The notes under the pieces are model-generated. The model ran no database searches. It was not told where the DNA came from and saw nothing but the letters and a program-made list of their open reading frames with translations. The position numbers and the translations under genes were made by a program. This document shows positions 1 to 9,332 of a stretch of 54,289 bases of DNA, in pieces. Within the stretch, counting starts at the first letter, position 1, and each line of letters begins with the position of its first letter. Source of the stretch: Symsagittifera roscoffensis (taxonomy: Eukaryota > Xenacoelomorpha > Acoela > Convolutidae); NCBI RefSeq assembly GCF_963678635.1, contig NW_026970881.1, positions 1 to 54,289 of the forward strand, read 5' to 3'.

Positions 1-261
1 GCTTACTTGACACATTTAAGTTCGTTTGATTCATTTGATTCAAAATCATGGGCTTGTTTTTTTTCGTATGCTTTTTAGAGAAACCATTGTTTTCAATTAC
101 AAAAGCAAATCCACCTTCAAATTTTTCAAAGACCAGCAAAATTATTTAAACTCGGGGCTTAAATTTGATTAATTTCAAGCATAGTTCACGAAAAGTTAGT
201 CCAGCTAGATTTCAAGATGAATGTGACTTGGGTTGAAGCTTGAAGTTTGCTGTGATTGCAG

Positions 262-383
262 GAAGGTGTTGGTGAGAGTGTACCGTCACTTCAAGTTCGT
301 GCGGGATGCCCCCATCGGAGACGCCGTCCTCTCCCTCTCCAAAACAGACCTTCAGTTAGGATTCTCATCCATACCCATTCTAG
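262..383 (+). CDS. Synaptotagmin-like gene, exon (end of first C2 domain)
   Basis: Internal exon bounded by acceptor GATTGCAG (AG at 260-261) and donor CTAG|GTAAGC (GT at 384-385). It encodes about 40 residues, starting KVLVRVYRHFKFVRDAPIGD. The pattern is the last strands of a C2 domain: a beta strand, a loop at the position of the third calcium loop, then the 'IG.A.LSL' strand. It ends in phase 1 and joins in frame to the exon at 1307. Upstream exons lie outside the window. The assignment to the synaptotagmin/Doc2 class rests mainly on the two downstream exons; this piece alone is weak. The loop lacks the usual run of aspartates, so this C2 domain may not bind calcium. Confidence 0.7.
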
Positions 384-457
384 GTAAGCTTAGAAGTCAT
401 TTAAGATACCTGAGTGTTCTATTATTGAATCTTATCTTTCTTGTGAACTGTGGTCTT

Positions 458-1014
458 CTGTAATACGGTGACGTCCCATTTGTACCAAAATGAAAAATCG
501 GTCCCATTTGTACCAAAATTATTCAACTCGATTTCTGATTGGTCGAATTCTGAGCCAACGAAATATTATATTAATTTTCTACTGTTCAAACAGAAGAAAA
601 CTAAAAAGCAGAATAGTGATCGCCGCAGACGCGTCAACGTGTCGCGAGCTTGCCAACAGAGGGTAGGACTCTATACGAAAATTAGAGCCAGTTATCGCGG
701 CGACTCGCGCGTAGCGCTCCCACCGGCGACCTTAAACCAAGAGCTTAAAATAGTCGGCTTAGTAGTCATTGACCAATTGAATATTTTTGGTACTAACGCG
801 ATTGATTTTTTATTTTGGTACAAATGGGACTGATTTATCATTTTGGTACTTGTGAATACCCACCCTGTAATACGGCCCAAAAATGATATTTTTCATAATT
901 CGAAAACTGGAACATAATGCTCAAATCTGATTGGTTGAAATTATTTCCAGCTAAAGATTATCTAGATTCTCAACCAAAATAAAAGCATATTGATAGTTTT
1001 AGGCCGTATAACAG
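458..1014. mobile_element. Nested MITEs (469-864 inside an older 18-bp-TIR element)
   Basis: Two nested inverted-repeat elements lie in a host intron. The inner one, about 469-864, has ends built from repeats of GTCCCATTTGTACCAAAAT (about 472-530) and their reverse complement (about 795-856). It is flanked by an 11-bp direct repeat CTGTAATACGG at 458-468 and 865-875. The same 11 bp is part of the left terminal inverted repeat of an outer element, whose 18-bp ends are 865-882 and 997-1014 and match at 16 of 18 positions. The inner element therefore inserted into the left end of the outer one and duplicated it. A target duplication of 9-11 bp is typical of Mutator-like transposons, which is an inference for the inner element. 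No transposase is visible. Confidence 0.7.
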
Positions 1015-1306
1015 AAAAGACTCAACCCCGCGAATTCTTCAAAACAAATCTCCTTCGAGCTTTATTTGCGACAACTTTTGTCAGCCATTTTGCAGACTCC
1101 GGGTTGGTGTGCCGTTTGGGAACAATTTTTCGGAATTCGAACTGACCGTTGAGTCTAAAATCTAGCTATGGTTATTGCTTTTCACAGGAAGTTCTCCAGT
1201 AGTTTTATATTTTATTTTGGAAGATGAACATTTTTATTGAATTTGTCTTGTGGTCTAAATGCAAAAGCCTTTTATTGCCTGTAGACTACAAATTTTTCTA
1301 TTATAG

Positions 1307-1593
1307 CCCACAACCCCTCGCTAGACGACCCGTTGGGTGAGATAAGCGTCACTCTACGGTACAATGCCAACACTCAGAAACTGGGCGTGACCATAATCGA
1401 GTGCAAGGACTTGAAGCCCAGCTTCGGGGGATCAACAGATCCCTATGTGAAGTTGACGATGAAGATGGGCAACAAGATTGTGAGGAAAGACAAGTCAGAC
1501 GAACTGAAGAAGACGAGGAGTCCCTACTTCAACGAGGTCTTCTCTTATAAGATCCCCCCGAACAAAATGGGGCTGGTCGATCTTCTCATTCAG
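1307..1593 (+). CDS. Synaptotagmin-like gene, exon (C2B domain core)
   Basis: Exon bounded by acceptor TTATAG (AG 1305-1306) and donor CAG|GTAAAC (GT 1594-1595). It joins in phase to the exon at 262-383 and encodes about 95 residues. These include GEISVTLRY, then LGVTIIECKDLK, then GGSTDPYVKL and a basic strand with lysines, then SPYFNEVFSYKIP. This is the standard order of a synaptotagmin C2B domain: first strand, calcium loop 1 with DPYVK, polybasic strand, and the NP.FNE.F strand. The first loop-1 aspartate found in calcium-binding C2B domains is serine here (PSFGGSTD), so this is probably a calcium-independent paralogue. The exon is GC-richer than the flanking intron. The following intron hosts element 1. 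Confidence 0.85.
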
Positions 1594-1718
1594 GTAAACC
1601 GAACATCTCTTCCTTTCTTTCCAAAGCAAATATTAGTACAATTATTCCATGCCAATTACTCTTTCTCTTTCTCATCGAAAATTTATTTCCATTATTTTGT
1701 AGTTTTTTTTTCATACGC

Positions 1719-1722
1719 AACC
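1719..1722. repeat. Target site duplication of element 1, left copy (AACC)
   Basis: AACC directly precedes the left LTR and is repeated directly after the right LTR at 15388-15391. A 4-bp duplication fits Ty3/gypsy-type integrases. Confidence 0.8.
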
Positions 1723-2378
1723 TATTACGCTAGCAAAACTATAGACGTCGGACAAAACGCTTGCTAGGAATAAAGGGTCCTTTCTACTTTCTATCTTAGA
1801 AAGTAAATCTAAAATTCGCTGAGAAACATTTTATTAAAAAAAGAAGTTAGTATGAATTTACAGCAAGTTGCCTTTTGACTCAATATCTATTTTAACGGTG
1901 AGATTAGAGATATTTTTTAGAGATTGGTTGGGGTGGTTGAGGAGAGTGGTGTTGGTGTTAGAAGAGATATTGTTGGGATATTAGAGAGGGAGGTAGTGGT
2001 GTTAGAAGAAAAATTGTTGGGAATGAATTCCCGTAGTTTTGAGCTTCTATTTATACTCAGATGGGGAAATCACGCCACTTTTCGTATCAAATGAGAAGTT
2101 ACTTCTTAACTTCGTATTCTCTATTCGTACATTCGTATTTTACGAGAAGAAGGTTTCGTATGCTCGTATTTTACGATAGGAATCGTTATTATTCGCATTG
2201 AACGAGAATAGTCGTTTCAATTCTCAATGCTTAAAACGTTATACGAATTATTCCAATAGCGATTCCCTTCCTTTTGCAAGGGAATAAAAACATATTTCTT
2301 TTGGTGGTGGCGGCGGCGTCACATTTTGTGAACGCAATAAAATAATTCATGTTTCTGTTTCTATTTGAAATCAGAACA
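1723..2378 (-). repeat. Element 1 3' LTR
   Basis: Matches 14730-15387 almost base for base. On the - strand it starts TGTTCTG and ends GCGTAATA, a TG...TA end rather than TG...CA. Within it the - strand shows TATAAATAG (2047-2055), a convincing U3 TATA box, and AATAAA (1830-1835) as poly(A) signal. This suggests U3 at about 2378-2025, R at about 2025-1810 and U5 to 1723. Confidence 0.9.
2047..2055 (-). promoter_or_regulatory. TATA box in element 1 3' LTR
   Basis: Reads TATAAATAG on the - strand, about 320 bp into the LTR. The same motif is at 15056-15064 in the 5' LTR, where it would drive genomic RNA. Confidence 0.65.
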
Positions 2379-2395
2379 TATCCATCCTCCTATTT
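2379..2395 (-). promoter_or_regulatory. Polypurine tract of element 1
   Basis: On the - strand the bases just before the 3' LTR read AAATAGGAGGATGGATA, a purine-rich run adjoining the LTR start TGTT. This is the expected site and composition for the plus-strand primer of reverse transcription. Confidence 0.6.
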
Positions 2396-2892
2396 GGAGA
2401 GGAAAAAACTTAAACTTTCATTTTTATTACTTTCACTTGAATAGTGGGGTAATTGTTGATCGATCGAAGCTTTTTCTTTCAATCTCATAAAGTTGGTTCA
2501 ATAGTTTGTTGGTATTACAGGTAGCAGATGTTTTTGAACAACTGATACTTTGAGTCAGGCTTGAATGAATATAAACACATCAGGTACATTTATAAATGAA
2601 AATAGAGTTTACACAACCAAGGGATTTAACTATAAAATTAAATACATCAAAATTATTTGTTTCTCAAAAGTTTGAAGGTTAGTTTTATTCCTTAAACATT
2701 TTTTTTCCGAAGTCTCCTTTTCTTCTGAAGTATGTGAAGTCTGTCCGAACGCGTAATAAGGGGAGGGCTGGTTCATACAAAGGGGGTATTTTTTGTGTTT
2801 TTTGTTTTTTATAAAAGTCAAAATTGTTGAAAGGAAATTAATAGCTATACTACATAGCTATATAAAGAATAAATGTTTAAAGGATAAATTTT
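2396..2892 (-). other. Element 1 3' untranslated region
   Basis: AT-rich DNA between the accessory ORF stop and the polypurine tract. I see no open frame with protein-like composition. Confidence 0.5.
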
Positions 2893-3668
2893 TTACAATT
2901 TTCCTTCCAACCGGGCTATAAGTTGGTGATTTTTTGTTTTCAAATTGTGGATTTGCTTTTTCAGCTCCCGGAGTTGGTGCGTTTCATGGATATGACTGCG
3001 CTGAATTTGCTCAGTATAGTCATCTAACTGGGGGGTTTGTAATTTTGCTGTCAGATATTTTGCTGGGACATAGATTTTTTGATATTCAAGAAGGGAATTA
3101 GTTATGGAATACATTTTTTTTATAGGGTGATAGGCTTCTAATTTAAAACGATTGATTAATGGATTCAAAGCATAATTGAGATCCATATCGAAGCCGGGAT
3201 TACTGATAGAATTAATGTATCGTTCCCTTTCTATCTGAATATGTAATTTAGTTTTTAATTCAGTGGGGTGCAAGGGCTTTCGCCTAATGGTCATTGGATA
3301 TTGAGAAGTTGATACCGGCGTATTTGCCGTTAGTATCTTATATGGTTTTACAATCTGGGTTCGCTTTTTAATTTTGGAATTCGAGGGAACCAGGGGTATT
3401 TTGAAATCAGGGGGTGCAGTTTTTAGGGGTGGTGGCTGTGATGCTGTAGTGGGACAGCTGAATTGGTTTGAAGTAGTGGCTCAACGAAGGATCGTGTTGA
3501 GGTCGGCTTTGCAGTTGGTGTTGTAGTAGTAGAAACAGTTGGTTGTTGAGTGAGTGCTGAAATCTGCGAGTCCAGTGGATCGGTTGGTGGCAGGAGTGAG
3601 AGAAGATCCTCAAAATCTCTCAAGTCGTCATCAAGTGTTGCGTCCATAGTTGAATCAGTTGGTATATC
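2893..3668 (-). pseudogene. Element 1 accessory ORF downstream of env (frameshifted)
   Basis: Downstream of env, with a candidate splice acceptor (TTCTACTGTTCTAG) ending at 3669. The first part is open from 3668 to 3423 and contains an ATG at 3647. It is acidic, beginning MDATLDDDLRDFEDLLSLLP, then Thr/Ser/Pro-rich. A one-base shift near 3425-3435 moves the reading to a frame open to 2893. That part is basic and ends in a heptad-like helix (HQLRELKKQIHNLKTKNHQL), probably a coiled coil. Together about 255 codons. I do not recognise it. Its acidic start, its place after env and the in-phase join to the env leader exon suggest a regulatory protein in the style of Rev, Rex or Rem, but no sequence similarity to those was established. 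Element 2 has an unrelated-looking ORF in the same place. Confidence 0.6.
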
Positions 3669-5903
3669 CTAGAACAGTAGAATTTTTTTATTAGACTGGG
3701 TTTGTTGGGTAATCCAAGTTTTGAGTTCTTCTTTCAAAACTTGTTAATTGGATGTGAGGATACATGCGATCCTGGTTTATTTTATCAATTTCCTCTAAAA
3801 GAGGGGCTTGGATTTTCTGATCACATTTTTCAGTTTGCTCATCTTGAGTGAAAATTGAGGTCACTATGGAAGTGAACAGTATATTATATGAAGCGGCAAG
3901 CAATACTTTGCCAAAGTGTAGTGAGCGGCCGGTGATTTTGTGAATATGCATAGCCTTTATTATGAATACTAGGCAATCTAGTATGAATTTCACAAATAGA
4001 AAAGAGGCGAAGACTATTCCGCATTTTTCTAAATAGTATTGTACTTTCCCGAATATACGGGTGTATTCGTTTTTCCAAAAGTTTGGAGAGATGAGATAGT
4101 CCAAATATATTGTTTGGGAAGAGCCTAGTGGGCTATATGAGTCCTTGAAAAGAATTTTTTTAGCATTTAGAAAGGACCTGGATACTTTTTGCAGTATTCC
4201 TTTCATCTCTGAATTATCGGAAATCATATTCCAGAATTTTTGCATTTGAGCATAAGTGTAGATTGAAGCGCCTTGGCTAGAGGCTAAAGAATGCTTAATC
4301 TTTTGAATTATCTCTTTTGGTTCAAAGAGATATGGTCCTGTAACCCTTGTAATTTGAGGGGTTAATTCAATCCAGGACTTATCATCATCAACATCTAGTT
4401 GAAAGAGATTCGAATGTTTGTCGGAGCAGTCTTGTAGATCTGCCGACTGAAAAGTTTGTCGCGTAATTGGATCGACAAATCGAATGTTTTCCTTATACAT
4501 AATGGGAATGCGATTATAGCATTCATCCATTAATTGCAAAGGTGAATAAAATTTCGGACAATGGTAGAGCCAGGCAACATTGCCATTGGTCTCTAAGAAC
4601 ATAGAGAGGTTTTTGGTTAGAATATAGCCAGCCAAACGGGGGCTTTCAAGTGAAAGCATTCAAGTATTTAATATTGAGGAGCGTTCTAGCTCACATTGAT
4701 TTTGCAGAAGGGCTAACTCGGCCGTTCTGAGCATGTAGAAGCTATAAAAAAGAATATAGTCCAATTTGGTACCTATATGAGCTTCGTAGTCAATTTGATG
4801 ACTTGAAAATTGGAGTGGCGGCGAATCATCACTTAATGTGAGAAAAGTAGAATTTGGTTGGCCGGCATTATGAATAGTTCCCGTTTCTGGGGTTGGTTTA
4901 ACTTGGATTCCAGTATCCATATTGAAACCGTCAGTGTATGCAATAAAAAGTGAATCATATGAAGTTGGATACACTATTCTGGGATGACCACAAAGAGATT
5001 GCGGTTTATTCATCACCTGTAGCATAAATTTTTGAGAATCCTTTGTTTGGGTAGAATGAATAGACGGGCTAGAATCGCCTTTAATTATATAGTATGATTC
5101 TTCGTTTTGAATCATTTTAGCCGGAAATCTGTTTAAAACAGTGAAAATGCAATTGTTGGGTTCTTCCCAAGTATAAGCAAAAGCGTCTAAGGATGTTGTT
5201 TCACATCCATTTGTAGACACTGGCAGGGCAAAGGAATGTTTTGCCAATTATTGACTGTTCCATCTTTGAGGTTAACAGTCAGAGTTACATTTTGCATGTA
5301 AGTTTCAAAAGTGTCCAATTTAATCCAAGAACGGCCATCACATTCGTTATGATGTTTGCCGTCAACTTTGCCAGCATGGGCATTAGTTACTGTTTTAACA
5401 TTAAATTTGAAAGGAATATTTCCAATACTAGCATAGCCTAGGTTAAGATAGCCTCTGTCGGCGGTCAATTTACATTGATCGGCAGATAAATGAAGATCAG
5501 TAGTGATCATATTTTGTCGAGCGTCGATACCACCCGAATCAAAAGAATCGCAGAACCAACGCATTGATTGGTGTTTGATTCGACCCATTGTCGCATTTAC
5601 TTTTGTGCGATAATGTCTCTGATATAGAGTAATATAAGTATGAGCTACTTTAATATTTTCTGGTTGGACTTTGCAAGGTGCTACTTTATTTAGAGAGAAC
5701 ATTTTGTTAGAAGTCATTAGTTGACAATCATAATGAGCAACCCGAAGACTATTTGCAGTATTTGCATATAATTGTTCATTCGGATCAAATGCTGAGGTTT
5801 GATTCGAAAGTATTATTAGAGTTAAAAGACCAACCAAATAAATTTTTTGCAAATTTATTTCTTGGTGGTGAATGATAGCAAAAGAATTTTTAAAAGTACT
5901 CAC
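3668..5903 (-). promoter_or_regulatory. Candidate env-leader to accessory-ORF intron
   Basis: On the - strand a strong donor AAA|GTGAGT starts an intron at 5903, 28 codons after the ATG at 5987. An acceptor with pyrimidine tract, TTCTACTGTTCTAG|GAT, ends it at 3669. Both sites are phase 0, so the spliced message would join the 28-residue acidic env leader to the accessory ORF in frame, and would remove most of env. Seen: sites and phase. Inferred: use in vivo. Confidence 0.5.
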
Positions 5904-6125
5904 TTTAAGCATTTCCTCGAGAGTGGTTAGAACAGGATCTTGGTCCATTAGTTCACCTTCCTCTATTTCACTATATGGATTTGTCATTTGGTGGATTTTT
6001 TGTGATGGGAAATCTGAGTTAGATTTCAATTTTGTTGAGGAATTTAGCGATTTTATTTTTTTTTGAAGAGAGAGAGAGAGGAGGTTTTGAATGAAAGATG
6101 TGGAATTGAGCAAGAATGAAAACAA
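3691..6125 (-). pseudogene. env: Element 1 env-like glycoprotein (broken)
   Basis: About 800 codons, in pieces. The likely start is the ATG at 5987; an upstream ATG is at 6125. The leader is long: about 50 residues, then the hydrophobic signal IYLVGLLTLIILSNQTSA. The ectodomain has many cysteines and N-glycosylation sites (for example NVT and NST). A one-base frameshift lies near 5232 and an in-frame TGA at 4660-4662. The last 322-codon piece has a membrane span at residues about 214-236, a second hydrophobic stretch at about 251-270 and a cytoplasmic tail. The same protein is present in element 2, with shared positions such as CELER and the LAGYIL/YAGYLL and R(Q/R)T(F/Y) regions. The layout recalls glycoproteins that invertebrate LTR elements captured from negative-strand RNA viruses of the chuvirus type; this is from memory of the family pattern and needs a profile search. 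Confidence 0.7.
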
Positions 6126-6515
6126 CTGTATATCAGTTAGTTTTTAAAGGCTGTTTTTGCTTTTTTGCAAATCTAAGCTCTGATTGGCCGTTGTTATTCG
6201 GCGTCTTTCGGAAGTGACTCTTTTTAAGTCGTAATTCATTCGCCATTCGTTTTGTGGTTTTTTTTCACTCTGGCTTAATGTCGTGGTTTTTCCACTTAGT
6301 TTTGATTTGTTGAGATCTAGCAGTGGAATGATAATCATTCGTTTATGCTGATGTTAATTTTAGCAACTGCATTCCCCTTCCTTATTGGAGGAGGAAAATG
6401 AAAAGAAACATCTCTTCATAAAAGAGGACTAAAAGCAACATCATTTGTTTGCTTTCCGTTTGAACTTCATCTGTTACCACAGTATTTTTTAAAAAATTTT
6501 TGCTTTCTTAAACAA
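6126..6515. promoter_or_regulatory. Divergent spacer between env and the opposite-strand gene
   Basis: About 390 bp between two divergent reading frames, with no coding potential of its own. It is the only place for a promoter of the + strand gene. CATAAAAGAGG near 6417-6427 lies about 90 bp before the ATG. A bidirectional promoter is an inference. Confidence 0.35.
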
Positions 6516-7212
6516 ATGAGTTATATCGAGCCTGAAGACAATCTGGTGGACTTCCCCGAGAAGTTTTTGAACTTGCGGGATGAGTTAGATTTCAAACACG
6601 AAGCCTTCCTGGAGGACAAGGAAGTTGAGAGAAGGGTGGAAATCTACGACGGTTTAGTCGAGAAGGGTGCAAATCTAACGCCCATGGAATTCATGATATT
6701 TATGGACCGGAGTTACATCTTCCAGTATCCGGTCCTGAATACCGATGAACTATTTGAGCTTGGCTCAATACAAAGTAGGTGCTTCGCGAAGAAACTTCGG
6801 AGCCCATGGAGTGGAAACCATGTGGTTTCGCAAGAAACAATGGACTTTTTGTCCTTATTCTTTGGGGAGGATGTAAGTTTGTTTTACAATACACCCAATT
6901 TTAAAAGTAATAAAAAAAATTTTTTTTTATTCAAGTGGCATGGCAACATAGAAATACTATATAAATCTGTTTTAGTTTCAAGAAGAATTCTTCAAAAAGC
7001 CAGTGGTAGAGGAAGAGTTTGAAAGGAAAATAGAGCTGGATATTATGTTGGAGGAGATATATCAAGCTTGGTGGCGGCCTTACTCAGCGCTGCAGTTTGC
7101 AGTGAGGAGCCTGAGTAGGGCCGCGGAAAACTCTTTGGAAAAGATGGCGGCAGTCAAACTAGTGAAATCGTACACAGATATTAAATCTTATATTTATAAA
7201 AGTTATTTTTAA
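6516..7212 (+). CDS. Two-exon gene inside element 1, opposite strand, function unknown
   Basis: Exon 1 is 6516-6872 (119 codons), exon 2 is 6976-7212 (78 codons and stop TAA). The 103-bp AT-rich intron has GTAAGT at 6873 and TGTTTTAG ending at 6975, and splices in phase 0; retention would shift the frame. The 197-residue product starts MSYIEPEDNLVDFPEKFLNL. It is strongly acidic in the first 60 residues, with helical segments throughout and no signal peptide or membrane span. Exon 2 carries an E-rich helix and WWRPYSALQF. A poly(A) signal AATAAA follows at 7308-7313, and CATAAAAG at about 6417 is a possible TATA-like element. It lies between integrase and env, head to head with env and convergent with integrase. 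I do not recognise it. It has no internal stops although pol and env do. It could be a captured host gene or an antisense regulator like those of some deltaretroviruses. Confidence 0.7.
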
Positions 7213-7307
7213 ATTTATTTATTAACATGTTATTTTTGGTGTTTTGTGTTTTTATTACAAACGAAATAATTATAAAGTAGAAAAAGAAAAAAAAGAAAGA
7301 AAAGGCC

Positions 7308-7313
7308 AATAAA
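7308..7313 (+). terminator. Poly(A) signal of the opposite-strand gene
   Basis: AATAAA, 95 bp after the stop codon at 7212 and before the convergent end of integrase at 7362. Confidence 0.5.
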
Positions 7314-7361
7314 AAGAATTAAAAAAATATTTAGTTTGGCCAAATAAATGGTTTAGTGTTT

Positions 7362-9332
7362 TTATTTCTTTTTAAATTTGCCAATTAAACTAGATGGAAT
7401 TGTAGTTCCATAAAAGTTTGTAGGACGATTTGTCCGCTTAGGTTTTTTGGATTCAGAAAGTGATCCAGGTGCGGATCGAGTGTTCTCATAGAAGCTTTCC
7501 TGAGAGCAATGAGGGATATTTTTTCCATCAGTAAAGCTTTCTGATGATTCAGATGAACGAGGGATATCAGGAGGACGGGGAGTATTATATTGTGTTGTTA
7601 TATTTTGGTGGCGGCGGCCAAAGTCATTTGCGAGACTAGTATTAGGACTTATACTGCGGCTAGGTAGGCGGCGGTGGCCATATTTACTAGATTGACTAGT
7701 TGAAGGATTAGGGGTTTTATCAACAGGATAGGGGGTTGAACTTCGAATAGGTCTAAGATTCTGGTCAATCGCAGTCGCATCGAACAAAGTTCTTAGATGC
7801 ATGGTTTCTCTGCCTGAATCTAATGAGTGTTCATGAACAATGGTTTTATTTTGATCCTCATTTGTAGGGGTATGATCAGTCATTTGCTGATAACCATTGT
7901 TGACTACTGGCCAAAACTGGTATTGTAGATTTTCAACCTGTTTAGGTTTATTGAAAGAGTCGATTTGATGATTTGTTATATGATCATAAAAATCACTTGA
8001 AAATAAATCACTAGAGTACTCCTGTAGTAGCTTGGGCATTTGTTGTTCTTTAGGAAAGTATTCAATAATATGATTGCGGTGGACAATCTTTTTTTCGTTA
8101 GTGAAATCATTTTGAATTCCGTATGTTACTTCCGTGATTTTTTCAATTACGGTGTAAGGTCCAGATCTCAAATTCAAAAGTTTTTGACTTTTCAATAGTG
8201 GTTTGGATCTATTTTCTAGTAATACCTTAGTGCCTTCTTTTATAGGCCGTCCTAATTTAAATTGATTTCGGAACATGTGGGCCTTATTAGTGATGCGGCG
8301 GCAATGGGTATAGGTGTTACTATAAATCAACTTAAAATCATTTTCCTTTTTTAGTATTTCGGCGGAAATTTGATTTTTTAGAAATCTATCTATGGTCTCA
8401 TTGTTTGACTTATGCTCGGTATGAGCATGATTTTCGAGACCAGCGCAAAATTCAGAGGTACATCTTTTGTTTTGGTTGCGGTAGAGGCCTAATTTAAGGC
8501 TAAGGGGAACCTGAGGTTTTATGCCAAAGACAATCTCATATGGAGTGTAACCTGTACTTGAATTAATGGCGGTGTTATGTGCAAAAGCAAATTTATTTGT
8601 TAATTCAGACCAGTTTGAGCCTGAGGTACTCAAGAAATGTCAAAAGTACTGGGTTAAATGTTTATTCTGGACTTCAACTTTTCCGTTAGTCCAAGGCGAG
8701 TAAGTAGTTCTTGGCCTCAGGGTTATTCCCAATTCAGAGGACCAATGAGCAAAGTCATTACTCATGAATGCACTTCCATTATCATGAATAATTTGTTGTG
8801 GAATACCAAATGTTGTGATGTATTTCTCTAAGAGCTTAATAGTTTCCTTAGAGTCTGCATGGGTGCATGGATATACTTGAAGATATCTAAAGAAGGCATC
8901 TATCACAACTAAGCAAAAGTTTTTGTCGTGACTTGATGGTCTAAGTGGACCTTTATGATCAATGTGGATCGTTTTCATTGGGATTGTTTCTAATTGTCCC
9001 CATTGTTGTAATGGAGCTTCATTCAGGTCTTTTCGTTTAGGTTTATTTTTCTGACATTCTAGGCAATCATGAAGAAGCATGTTGACCCATTTATAGAGTC
9101 CGGGCCAATAGAAATATCTTTTGATTATTTCCAAAGTTTTTGTTTCGCCGTGATGACCGCTAAGAAGATGCTTATGAGCTAACTCAAAGCAGTTTAGCAC
9201 TAGGGAGATGGGTAAGCAAATTTTTGGACTCTTAGTATAGTCATCATTGTATTCATTAATACATAGAAGATCATGTTGGTCTTCAATGAATAATAATTCA
9301 AACTGCCTGATATAGGCTTTTAATCCTTTTTC
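7362..9332 (-). pseudogene. pol: Element 1 integrase
   Basis: The last part of pro-pol, in the same frame as RNase H. The zinc-binding N-terminus shows His pairs (AHKHLLSGHHG) and CLEC. The catalytic core has D (IHIDHKGPL), D (IIHDNGSAF) and E (TNGKVEVQ) spaced D-x58-D-x35-E, exactly the retroviral DDx35E pattern. After the core comes a GPY/F-type module (RSGPYTVIEKITEVTYG), typical of Ty3/gypsy integrases, then about 200 residues of Ser/Pro/Thr-rich disordered tail, an unusually long extension. An in-frame TGA at 8640-8642 interrupts the protein between the core and the C-terminal region, and an in-frame TAA at 9333-9335 separates it from RNase H. All three catalytic residues are present, but this copy cannot make the full protein. 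Confidence 0.9.
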
